Shown: positions 8,821-16,862 of the stretch, in pieces
How positions within the stretch are numbered: position 1 is the first letter of the stretch
How the letters are laid out: every line of letters begins with the position of its first letter
NCBI GenBank assembly: GCA_965232265.1
Contig: CBDDPH010000002.1
Span: 124,001-188,000, forward strand
Length of the DNA: 64,000 bases
DNA from: VXRD01 sp965232265
Lineage (GTDB): Bacteria; Latescibacterota; UBA2968
Reading direction: 5' to 3'
The notes under the pieces: generated by a model
The model's input: only the letters and a program-made list of their open reading frames with translations
What the model was told of the DNA's origin: nothing
The model's database searches: none
Position numbers and translations under genes: made by a program

Positions 8821-9600
8821 ATGGCGATAGCACTGATTACGGGCGCGTCGAGTGGCATTGGTTTGGAATTGGCACAAGTGTTTGCGGCTGATGGGGTTGA
8901 TGTGATTTTGTCGGCGCGGTCCGAGGATAAGTTGCAGGCTCTGGCGAGAGAGGTGCGGGAGAAGTATGGTGTAAGAGCCGAGGTGATTGTGGCAGATTTG
9001 TCGGTGCCGGGCAAGGCGAAGAAGGTTTATGATCGGGTCGGGGAAATGGGATGGGATGTGGATTATCTGGTGAATAATGCCGGATTTGGGGTTTATGGTT
9101 TTTACGCGGAGACAGATTGGACGGCCGAAGCGGATATGTTGCAGGTGAATATTGTCGCTTTGACGCATTTGACCAAGTTGTTTTTGCCGGATTTGATCGA
9201 TAGAGGTCGGGGAAGAATTTTGAATGTGGCTTCGACTGCGGCGTTTCAACCCGGCCCGAGGATGGCTGTGTATTTTGCGACGAAGGCGTATGTGTTGTCG
9301 TTTTCAGATGCGATTGCCAATGAGTTAAAGGGTACGGGTGTGAGCGTGACTGCGCTGTGTCCAGGGGCAACGGAGACGGGTTTTCAACGCGCCGCGGGTG
9401 CAACGGGTTCGCGTTTGTTTGATATGCGCGGATTGCCCACGGGGGCCGATGTGGCAAAATATGGGTACAGGGCGATGCAAAAGGGAAAGCGGGTCGCTAT
9501 TCACGGGTTGATGAGTAAGATACTGGCTTTTACTGTGCGCTTGTTGCCCAGGCGACTTGTCGTTGCGACGACGAGAGCGTTGATTGCGAGGCGTGATTAA
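8821..9600 (+). CDS. Short-chain dehydrogenase/reductase
   Basis: 259 aa NAD(P)-dependent oxidoreductase of the classical SDR family. The Rossmann motif TGASSGIG is at 7-14, NNAG near 85, catalytic Ser138, and YFATK with Tyr151 and Lys155. An AAAGGAGG site lies before the ATG. The sequence resembles the DltE/YdfG-like uncharacterised SDRs with a basic C-terminal extension (RLLPRRLVVATTRALIARRD). The substrate is unknown. It is divergent from the FAH gene and its stop overlaps the hflX stop by two bases, tail to tail. Confidence 0.9.
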   Translation: MAIALITGASSGIGLELAQVFAADGVDVILSARSEDKLQALAREVREKYGVRAEVIVADLSVPGKAKKVYDRVGEMGWDVDYLVNNAGFGVYGFYAETDWTAEADMLQVNIVALTHLTKLFLPDLIDRGRGRILNVASTAAFQPGPRMAVYFATKAYVLSFSDAIANELKGTGVSVTALCPGATETGFQRAAGATGSRLFDMRGLPTGADVAKYGYRAMQKGKRVAIHGLMSKILAFTVRLLPRRLVVATTRALIARRD

Positions 9601-10889
9601 GCGAGTGCATCTGCCTGTGTGTGGTTTGCAGACAGGAAGCGGTGCAGTTGCAGGCGCTCGGCATGGTTGGAATTGAGGCGAATGCGCAGGTGTACGTCGT
9701 TGCCCTCATAATCCCGGGTCAGTATTTCGCTGTGGGTGTAAAGTTGTGAGAGGAGTTTGCCTTCGCTTTGTGGCACCTGAAGTTTTAGGGTGACCGCATC
9801 GGCAGCCAGAAAATCGCATATCCGATTTTTTACCGCGTCGAGATTAGCGGCGTCGAGCGCAGAAATTGCAAGTGCATTGGGATTTTTTGCACAGCGTTTG
9901 TCAATTTCTTTTTGTCGTTCAGAATCCGCGAGGTCCATTTTGTTATAGACGATCAGGGCGGGTTTGTCATCAATTTTGAGTTTTGTGAGGACTTCGCGGA
10001 CTGTGATCATTTGCATTTTGTATTGCGAATGGCTGGCATCGACAACGTGAAGGAGCAGGTCCGCTTGTACGGCTTCTTGCAATGTGGCGCGAAAGCAGGC
10101 AAAGAGGTGGTGCGGTAAGCGGTTGATAAAGCCGACGGTGTCGGTGAGCAAGATGGGGCGATGACTGTGGACATCGACGTTGCGCGTGGTGTTGGTCAAG
10201 GTGGCAAAAAGTTGATTTTCGACCAGAACATTTTCACCTGAAAGCCCGCGCATAAGCGTGGATTTGCCCGCGTTGGTATAGCCAACGAGCACGGCGTTAA
10301 AATTGTGGCTGCGCCCTTTGCGGCTGGTGTCCATTTGACGTCTCACTCGTTTGAGGTTGTCGTAGAGGGACTTTCCGCGCTGTTCGATCCACCTGCGGGT
10401 GGTTTCGGTGTGTGTTTCACCCGAGCCGAGGCCTGCGCGACGTTCTGCGTGGGGATTAAACTGGCGAATGCGGGGGCGCAAATAACGCAGGTGCGCCATT
10501 TGCACTTGAATTTGCGCGGTGCGTGTGCGTGCGTGTAAAGCAAAAATATCGAGAATGAGCAGGCTGCGGTCGAGGATGCGTACCCCAGTATGGGTTTCGA
10601 GGTTGTGCATTTGCGAGGGCGAAAGGTCATTGTCAAAGATGATCGCGTCGATATTTCTCTTTTGGGCCATTTCTCGTAGTTCGTCGATTTTGCCCGAACC
10701 GATATAGGTGGCTGGATCGGGTTTGTCGCGGTTTTGCAATGTGCGATCAATTACCTCAAAGGTGGCAGTGCTGGCGAGGTGCGCGAGTTCTGCGAGAGAT
10801 TCTCTGGCACTGCGCGTAGAGATACCCCGGTGCGCCACCCCAACGAGAACGGCACGTCTTATGCCCTGTGCGTCAAAGATATGGTCCAT
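9597..10889 (-). CDS. hflX: GTPase HflX
   Basis: Ribosome-associated GTPase that splits or rescues stalled ribosomes. About 430 aa. The N-terminal HflX domain (IFDNDLSPSQMHNLE, then the Arg-rich helical linker RRAGLGSGETHTE) is followed by the GTPase domain with VGYTNAGKST (G1), DTVGF (G3) and NKMD (G4). The start is set at 10889 (MDHIFDAQG) because CTCAGGAGA lies just upstream; an in-frame extension of 31 codons is unlikely to be used. It is a single gene, divergent from the RDD protein. Confidence 0.95.
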   Translation of the reverse strand: MDHIFDAQGIRRAVLVGVAHRGISTRSARESLAELAHLASTATFEVIDRTLQNRDKPDPATYIGSGKIDELREMAQKRNIDAIIFDNDLSPSQMHNLETHTGVRILDRSLLILDIFALHARTRTAQIQVQMAHLRYLRPRIRQFNPHAERRAGLGSGETHTETTRRWIEQRGKSLYDNLKRVRRQMDTSRKGRSHNFNAVLVGYTNAGKSTLMRGLSGENVLVENQLFATLTNTTRNVDVHSHRPILLTDTVGFINRLPHHLFACFRATLQEAVQADLLLHVVDASHSQYKMQMITVREVLTKLKIDDKPALIVYNKMDLADSERQKEIDKRCAKNPNALAISALDAANLDAVKNRICDFLAADAVTLKLQVPQSEGKLLSQLYTHSEILTRDYEGNDVHLRIRLNSNHAERLQLHRFLSANHTQADALA

Positions 10890-10933
10890 GTTGTCTCCTG
10901 AGTTTTTAGTTACATTCATAATAAGGTGAAGAT

Positions 10934-11464
10934 ATGTTGATGCAAAGTGAAATCGCCGGGATAGGACGGCGTCTGTTGGCAACGGTGTTGGATTTTTTGA
11001 TTTTGCACCTGGTGTTGACGGTGGTTCTGCGCAATATGCTACTATCGCCTGCGGGCGTTTGGATGGTGGATTTTGTTTTTATTGTGGTGTATTCCGCGAT
11101 GTTTGTAGGGGTTATGGGCCAGACGCCGGGCAAGATGTTGTTGGGGTTGCGCGTGATCGATGCCCAGGGTGGCGGGTTGAGTTATGGGCAGACGTTTCAG
11201 CGTGCAGTGGTGAAGTGGGCGCCGGTTTTTGTGCTGTTTATTGTGATGGCTCTGTTGACGCCCGAGGAGGTGTACCAGGGTCCCTCGGATGGAGAGGGGA
11301 TTGAGGTGGTGGAGGTGGAGGCGGAGTCTGCTGTGGCTTCATCGACTGCGATGGTGATCGGTACGGTGGGCTGGGTGGTGTTGATTCACATGGCGCGCCG
11401 CCATCCCGACGGACAGGGGATTCACGACCGCGTGGCAGAGACGTATGTGATTAAAACGAGGTGA
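10934..11464 (+). CDS. RDD family membrane protein
   Basis: 176 aa integral membrane protein. The N-terminal AGIGRRLLATVLDFLI carries the Arg-Asp pair of the family, followed by hydrophobic segments at about 16-35, 42-62 and 92-108, and the loop GQTPGKMLLGLRVID. The C-terminal GIHDRVAETYVI holds the last conserved Asp. A non-typical acidic loop (EEVYQGPSDGEGIEVVEVEAE, about 112-134) lies before the last membrane segment. Some RDD proteins are linked to ion or solute transport; its function here is unknown. Confidence 0.85.
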   Translation: MLMQSEIAGIGRRLLATVLDFLILHLVLTVVLRNMLLSPAGVWMVDFVFIVVYSAMFVGVMGQTPGKMLLGLRVIDAQGGGLSYGQTFQRAVVKWAPVFVLFIVMALLTPEEVYQGPSDGEGIEVVEVEAESAVASSTAMVIGTVGWVVLIHMARRHPDGQGIHDRVAETYVIKTR

Positions 11465-11467
11465 TGA

Positions 11468-13768
11468 TTATCGGGTGCCCAGAATAAAAAAGACAGCATC
11501 TTTTTTTGTGATCTGGTCGGCGTTTTTGTCTGTGATTGTGAGTTTGAGGGTGTAGCGTCCGGGCGCGAGGTTGCTGAGGGGCATTTCGAGATAGGTGTTT
11601 TCGTCGGGCTTTGTACCGACTTGATCAAAACTGAGGCCAACGGCCTCGGTATTTTTTTTGCCCAATTTGGCGAGGAGGGATACGAGCGCGAAACCGGTTT
11701 CCTGGCGTTTCTGTACTTCGTAGGAGATGGTGTAGCGCGTCTGTCCAAATTCGTCGCGTTTGAGGTTGTAGATTTCAAAGTAAACGTACATGGACATGCC
11801 GGGGGCAAAGGTTGCCGAGGGCTGCGGCTGAATGTAGATATCTCCGCGCACAAAGGATGTGTCGGGTGCGCGGTCGGCTTCGATGATGCGGGAGGCGACC
11901 TGGATGTCGCTCATCATAAGGCTTTTTTTCTGATAGGCGGGCAAGTGAAGATTGGCTTGGCGATAGGCGCCAATGCGGTTGGTGTTTTGACGCCACGCTT
12001 CGACAGCGAGTTCGTATTCGCCGGGTTCGGCGATGTGGCGCACACTGCTGAGGGCTTGTAAACCCCGGTCCCGGATATCATCGGTGATGTCGATGGCCAA
12101 TGCGCTTTTGGTGTTTTGATAATTGAGGGCGCGAGGGTAGATAAGCGCGGTGCGGCGTTCCACCACCACAGTGGTGTCCGGATCTGTGGGCAGGGCCACG
12201 TTGTCTAAAGGCAGACCAAATATGACCTGCAATTCGGTTTTGTTTTCCGGTCCTCGAAAGGTGAGGGCGTCGAAGTAAAAGTCGAGGGGGTCGAGCGCTT
12301 CTATGCTGTACAATTCGGGTTCTACTGCAGCGAGCGATTGGGCGAGGGTGGCGGGGTTAAATTCGTTGAGGCGCTGAATCACGCTCATGTACGAGCGTCC
12401 GGAGGATTCGGCATTGGCGAGGTCTTCTTCGGTTAGCGATGGGACGGGGGCAAAGTCGTAGTTTCCGCCCAAAAATTCATCGGTAAATGTAAATTCTGCG
12501 CCCTGTCCGAGATCTTTGTATAGCCATACTTCCCAGGGGACAGAGGTCCAGCCGCTGGTCGTTGTGACGGGGCGGTAGTCGGTAAAGCCCATATCGCCCA
12601 CGCGACCTATGCCACCTTGCTCCATGGTGCGAATCGGATAGACGGGACCGACGAAGTTGGCCTCAATGCCCGCATCGCCGTAAATCGCATAGGCTCTTTG
12701 CTCTTGAATGCGCTGTACGTCGAGTGGGACAATGGCATTGAGTTTTCGGGAGGTGGAAATGTAGTCGGGTTCGCCATATCGGATGTAGATTTCTCCTCGG
12801 CGATCCCACGGCCACTTTTTGCCAAAATGGGTTCGCGCATGCCATACCCTGCGGTAGTGTTCGGCACGGCGCAGTGCGCCGCCCGAGGTTTTAAAGGGAT
12901 CTTTTTGCAACCAGAAGCGCGTGAGAAAACGCTCGCGTTGTGTTTTGTCGTCTGAGGCCGACGCGAGGCGGTAAGCGCGGGCTTCGGCTTTTGAGCCGAT
13001 ATAAGAGATGTCTTCAAAGAGGGGTTGTTCTTCTTTGGGTAAGGTCTCGATATAGCGTTGAAATGCCGCCAATGCGCCTTCGTGGTCGCGTCTTTGAATG
13101 AGGGCTTGAGCGAGCAATGGCAGTGCGCGGGGGTCTCGCATGCGAGATGTGATGTCTTCGAGGTCGCGGTATTCTTTGGCTTCGTATAGCGCGTAGGCAA
13201 ATTGGTATGCGGTTTCGTGGTCTTCGGGGTTGCGCTCGAGGTATTTTTTGTAGTAGTAAAGCGCGACTTGATGCACACTTCCTTCTTCGCGATGGGCGCG
13301 GGCGAGCAGGAGATAGGGAGAAGGCAGGTCGGGAAATCGCGCAATGGTTTGTGAGGCCGCTTTTCGCGCACGGCTTCCGGTATCTTCGAGTGCGAGCTGG
13401 GTTTTGATGAGGTGGTCGTGGGCGTCCGCGTCTGTGGTGTCGATGGCGACCGCTTTTTCGTAGTGCGACAGCGCACGGTGGGGTTTGTTGTGCAGGTTTT
13501 GGTACACGCGCCCTAGGCCCGTGTGGGCAATTGCGAGGTTGGGGCGCAAGGCGAGTGCATTTTGAAAGGCCGCTTCGGCACTGTCGGCTTCTTCAAGGCG
13601 CAAATAGAGCAGGCCCATGCGTGCGTAGTTCGCCGATGAATCAGACGCGGTAGCCAGATCTGCTTTCAACCGGTTGATGACGTCGTGGAGGTCGCGGTTT
13701 TGCGCGAATCCCGTGCTTGCAAAACTGATGAGGAGTAGATAAATGGTCGAGTAGAGGAATTTGTGCAT
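11468..13768 (-). CDS. Exported TPR protein with GWxTD-type domain
   Basis: 766 aa. Signal peptide 1-22 (ending STGFAQ), then TPR-like helical repeats to about residue 270 (ARMGLLYLRLEEADSAEAAFQNAL and similar). The GWxTD domain follows: RFWLQKDP, YRRVWHARTHFG and GEIYIRYGEPD (about 280-335). The name-giving GWxTD is replaced by KWPWD before the GEIYIRYGEPD strand. The C-terminal 400 residues look beta-rich with no recognised motif. GWxTD proteins are mainly known from FCB-group and Acidobacteria genomes, with no established biochemical role; a periplasmic or outer-membrane assembly role is only a guess. A ribosome site AAAGGAT is present. Confidence 0.75.
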   Translation of the reverse strand: MHKFLYSTIYLLLISFASTGFAQNRDLHDVINRLKADLATASDSSANYARMGLLYLRLEEADSAEAAFQNALALRPNLAIAHTGLGRVYQNLHNKPHRALSHYEKAVAIDTTDADAHDHLIKTQLALEDTGSRARKAASQTIARFPDLPSPYLLLARAHREEGSVHQVALYYYKKYLERNPEDHETAYQFAYALYEAKEYRDLEDITSRMRDPRALPLLAQALIQRRDHEGALAAFQRYIETLPKEEQPLFEDISYIGSKAEARAYRLASASDDKTQRERFLTRFWLQKDPFKTSGGALRRAEHYRRVWHARTHFGKKWPWDRRGEIYIRYGEPDYISTSRKLNAIVPLDVQRIQEQRAYAIYGDAGIEANFVGPVYPIRTMEQGGIGRVGDMGFTDYRPVTTTSGWTSVPWEVWLYKDLGQGAEFTFTDEFLGGNYDFAPVPSLTEEDLANAESSGRSYMSVIQRLNEFNPATLAQSLAAVEPELYSIEALDPLDFYFDALTFRGPENKTELQVIFGLPLDNVALPTDPDTTVVVERRTALIYPRALNYQNTKSALAIDITDDIRDRGLQALSSVRHIAEPGEYELAVEAWRQNTNRIGAYRQANLHLPAYQKKSLMMSDIQVASRIIEADRAPDTSFVRGDIYIQPQPSATFAPGMSMYVYFEIYNLKRDEFGQTRYTISYEVQKRQETGFALVSLLAKLGKKNTEAVGLSFDQVGTKPDENTYLEMPLSNLAPGRYTLKLTITDKNADQITKKDAVFFILGTR

Positions 13769-13827
13769 GGATAATCCTTTGAGTGACGCGGTAGTTTTTA
13801 CACGTTTGTTTGGGTTTTTGGTTTCTA

Positions 13828-13839
13828 TTTAACGTTAAA
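13828..13839. promoter_or_regulatory. Perfect 12-bp palindrome between divergent genes
   Basis: TTTAACGTTAAA, located 60 bases upstream of the GWxTD/TPR gene and about 70 bases before the ptsN promoter candidate. It could be an operator; no known binding protein is assigned. Confidence 0.3.
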
Positions 13840-13910
13840 CACTTTCGCCTGATTTCTCAATGACTTTTGCGACTTATAAGGCTATGCAGGTATAAATATA
13901 TCTAATTTTC

Positions 13911-13939
13911 TTGACTTAGTTGAAGGGGCGTTTTATTTT
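13911..13939 (+). promoter_or_regulatory. Candidate promoter of ptsN
   Basis: TTGACT (13911-13916), 17-base spacer, TATTTT (13934-13939), about 62 bases before the chosen ATG. Confidence 0.4.
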
Positions 13940-14001
13940 CCGTCTGAAAGCGATGTGTGCGGATAAGCGGTCTATGCTCTCACTCGAATGAAAGGGCATT
14001 T

Positions 14002-14463
14002 ATGACGTTGATGGAGATTCTGTCGGGCAAATCGGTCATTATCGGGCTTAAGGGACAAAATAAGCGGGAAATTCTCGAAGAGCTCGTTAATGAACTCGAA
14101 GTGGGCGATAAAATTACTGACCGAGATAAGGTACTCCAGGCGGTTTTGTACCGCGAAGATATGATGAGTACGGGTATTGGGCACGGTATTGCCATTCCCC
14201 ATGGGAAGTCGGAATATGCCACGACGCTGGGTGGTGTGCTGGGCATCAAGTCAGAAGGTATTAATTTTAATGCCTTAGATGGTAAAAAGACCTACATTTT
14301 TTTTCTTTTGGTTTCTCCGCTAAATGTCTCGGGACCGCATATTAAAGCCTTAGCGCGTATATCAAGAGTACTTAAGGGAGAGGATGTTCGACAGCGTCTG
14401 ATTGGTATTAGAAATCGCGAGGAGGCTCTGGCGATTATTGAGGCAGAAGATAAGAAATATTAA
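14002..14463 (+). CDS. ptsN: PTS fructose/nitrogen-type EIIA domain protein
   Basis: 153 aa single EIIA domain. GHGIAIPHGK contains the phosphorylatable His67. The domain is stand-alone with no EIIB/EIIC, HPr or EI gene nearby, which points to a regulatory PtsN-like role and not to sugar uptake. The start at 14002 is preferred over the 15-codon longer frame because GAAAGG precedes it and the extension does not look conserved. It is followed by a good terminator, so it is a single-gene unit. Confidence 0.85.
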   Translation: MTLMEILSGKSVIIGLKGQNKREILEELVNELEVGDKITDRDKVLQAVLYREDMMSTGIGHGIAIPHGKSEYATTLGGVLGIKSEGINFNALDGKKTYIFFLLVSPLNVSGPHIKALARISRVLKGEDVRQRLIGIRNREEALAIIEAEDKKY

Positions 14464-14489
14464 TAAATATCATAAGATTTTACCCTACG

Positions 14490-14517
14490 CCTGCTTTTCT
14501 ATGAAGCAGGTTTTTTT
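14490..14517 (+). terminator. Rho-independent terminator after ptsN
   Basis: CCTGCTT stem, 7-base loop, AAGCAGG, then seven T. Confidence 0.85.
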
Positions 14518-14540
14518 GTTTCAGCTATCAATGCGACTCT

Positions 14541-14561
14541 AACCACTAACCACTAACCACT
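14541..14561. repeat. Heptanucleotide tandem repeat, 3 units of AACCACT
   Basis: Three perfect AACCACT units ending eight bases before the ATG of the BatA-like gene. No Shine-Dalgarno sequence lies between the repeat and the ATG. Confidence 0.8.
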
Positions 14562-14569
14562 GATTTCCC

Positions 14570-16630
14570 ATGTTCGGTCTCTCATTTACAAATCCAATGT
14601 TGTTGCACGGTTTGTGGGCGGCGCTGTTGCCGCTTGTGATTCATTTGTTGAATCGGCGCCGTGTAGTAACGGTGTCGTTTTCAAATGTGGCACTTTTGCA
14701 AAAACTCCAGCACGACCGCCTGCGACGGCTAAAATTAAAGCATCTCGCGTTGCTCATTTTGCGAACCCTGCTCATTGTTTTGCTGGTGCTGGCTTTTGCG
14801 CGTCCGACTTTGAGTGGTGGCAGTGGGCAGGTGGGCGATGCGGGTACGTCGGCGGTTATTTTGCTCGATCGTTCGTTGAGTATGCAATATCGCACAGCAG
14901 AAGGTACGTTGTTTGAGCGCGCGCTTCGCAGGGTACAAGCTCTGTTGGCCCTGTTTGATGAGCGCCACGATGTGCGTCTGGCACTGATCGACAATGGCGT
15001 TGAGGAGGTTGATTCGGTTTCGTCAGAGCGGTTGCGGTTGCTTATGGATACGCTAAAACCCGGTTTTGGCAGTACAGATTTTGAGGCGGGCTTGCAGTTG
15101 GCTTTGTCGCATTTGTCCGGGTCAGAGATGCCCAATCGCGAGTTGTATTTTGTAACGGATCGCGCTTATAATGGATGGGCGAATTTGCCCGATACCCTGT
15201 CTAATTTGGACGATGTATCGGTGTACATCCTTTCTGAGCGGCCTTCGCAAGTTGCCAATATCGGCATTGGGCAGATTAGTGTATCTTCTCCAGAGGTTGG
15301 GCGTTCAACCACGCTCGGGATCGAATTGATCAATTACGGCGAGGCAAATCGAGGCGATGTACCTGTGCAGATATTTTTGGATGATCGGCGCATTGGTCAG
15401 GATATTGCCCATGTACCTGCGGGCGGGCGTCGCAAATTGCATACGTCGTTTGTGCCCAAAACTGGGGGGGATGTTGCCCTGCGTGTGGAAATAGGAGAAG
15501 ATGATCTCGAGGCGGATAACAAGTGCGTGACGGTGTTGCGCGTTCCAGAGCGCGTTCGCATTTTGCTGGTGGGGGATGCGTCTCACGAGTTTTATTATCT
15601 CGCAGAGGCTTTGTCCGTTGTCTCCAGTGAGGTGGTGCAGGTTAAACCCGAGCGCGTATCCGATCAGGCGTTGGAAGGCGTTGATGTGGTGTTTTTGTGC
15701 AATGTCGCGCGGCTTTCTACGGGGGCGATTGCCGCTTTGCAAAATCGGATATCGCGCGGGGTTGGTCTGGCTATTTTTTTGGGGGATCAGATAGATGTCC
15801 GATATTATAATGAGCATGTGTTGCCCGCGCTTTTTCCAGCCAAATTGCTCGGCGCGCGCGGCGTACAAGGGGGGGCTTATCAGGCTTTGCAGACGGTTTT
15901 GCCCGATCATCCCATGCTATCGGACCTGGAACTTAAAGGGGCGTTTCAAAGCCCGCGTTTTTTTGTTTCCTATCGGGTTTTGCCGGCGCGAGATGCACGT
16001 CCTGTGTTGTCCTTTGCTTCGGGGGCACCTGCGCTTCTCGAAGCACGCAAGGGCAATGGGCGCGTCGTGCTGTTCGCGTCTTCGGTAAGCGCGAATTTGG
16101 GATGGAATGACGCGCCGCTTTCCGGCTTTTTTGTCCCATTTGTGCATCGTCTGAGCGGCTATCTGGCGGCAGGGGCGTTTGGCCGATCTGATTATCGCGT
16201 CGGTCAGGTCGTGTACAGAGATATTCGGCAGGGTAGTGCTTCTGAAGCTGTTTTGCGGGTGCCGGGTGGAGAACCCAGAACAATTTGGCCTCAACAACGC
16301 GGCTTGCAATCGGTGTGGCCGGTTGGGGTAGTGGATGTGCCAGGGCTGTGGGAGCTTTTTGCACGCGAGCGCGTCTCTGATCGCTTTGCCGTTCAGGTTG
16401 ATGCGCGCGAACCCGATTTGACCCCGGTTCCGATGGCGCGACTCGAGACGCTATTTGGTAAAGATCGCTTGCGCGTTGTGGATGGCAAGGCCGATTTGAA
16501 GGAGGTCATTCTTTCTCGTAGGCATGGTCAGGAGCTTTGGCGATGGGTGTTGTTGGCGGCTTTGATGGCGATGGGCGCAGAGATGCTCATCGCACAGTCT
16601 GCACGCACGAGCCGCGGGACGCGACCTTGA
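14570..16630 (+). CDS. BatA-domain/VWA membrane protein
   Basis: 686 aa. Starts with the BatA (aerotolerance regulator N-terminal) domain: FTNPMLLHGLWAALLPLVIHLLNRR (membrane segment 8-27) and a second membrane segment around 58-78. A von Willebrand A domain follows with an intact MIDAS start DRSLS (100-104). The middle part contains CARDB-like beta-sandwich and glutamine-amidotransferase-like regions, and the protein ends with a C-terminal membrane anchor (about 655-675). Proteins with this architecture usually sit near MoxR ATPases and BatB/DUF58 genes; none is seen here. Likely an envelope protein of unknown function. The ATG follows a heptamer repeat without a clear ribosome site. Confidence 0.8.
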   Translation: MFGLSFTNPMLLHGLWAALLPLVIHLLNRRRVVTVSFSNVALLQKLQHDRLRRLKLKHLALLILRTLLIVLLVLAFARPTLSGGSGQVGDAGTSAVILLDRSLSMQYRTAEGTLFERALRRVQALLALFDERHDVRLALIDNGVEEVDSVSSERLRLLMDTLKPGFGSTDFEAGLQLALSHLSGSEMPNRELYFVTDRAYNGWANLPDTLSNLDDVSVYILSERPSQVANIGIGQISVSSPEVGRSTTLGIELINYGEANRGDVPVQIFLDDRRIGQDIAHVPAGGRRKLHTSFVPKTGGDVALRVEIGEDDLEADNKCVTVLRVPERVRILLVGDASHEFYYLAEALSVVSSEVVQVKPERVSDQALEGVDVVFLCNVARLSTGAIAALQNRISRGVGLAIFLGDQIDVRYYNEHVLPALFPAKLLGARGVQGGAYQALQTVLPDHPMLSDLELKGAFQSPRFFVSYRVLPARDARPVLSFASGAPALLEARKGNGRVVLFASSVSANLGWNDAPLSGFFVPFVHRLSGYLAAGAFGRSDYRVGQVVYRDIRQGSASEAVLRVPGGEPRTIWPQQRGLQSVWPVGVVDVPGLWELFARERVSDRFAVQVDAREPDLTPVPMARLETLFGKDRLRVVDGKADLKEVILSRRHGQELWRWVLLAALMAMGAEMLIAQSARTSRGTRP

Positions 16631-16697
16631 CTTTTGCAATTGGTGCGCGTATTTTTTTGAATTGCAATGGGCGGGCAGAGAGGGACTGATCAGACCT

Positions 16698-16822
16698 CTC
16701 CCCCCGGCCCCCTCTCCCACAAGGAAAGGGGGGGTGTAGTACAATACAGATGGCGTATTTCAAACAGTTTATCATGTCCCTGCATTTGTCTCCCCTTCCT
16801 CTCATGAAGGGGCCGGGGGGAG
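16698..16822. repeat. Inverted C/G-rich repeat pair upstream of topA
   Basis: CTCCCCCCGGCCCC (16698-16711) and its perfect reverse complement (16809-16822), 97 bases apart, within the 232-base gap 16631-16862. The enclosed sequence has no ORF. It looks like a C-rich interspersed repeat present twice in opposite orientation. Confidence 0.7.
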
Positions 16823-16862
16823 GCGCCTCTTGTTTTTCATTTTAATAAAAAAGGATGTTTTG

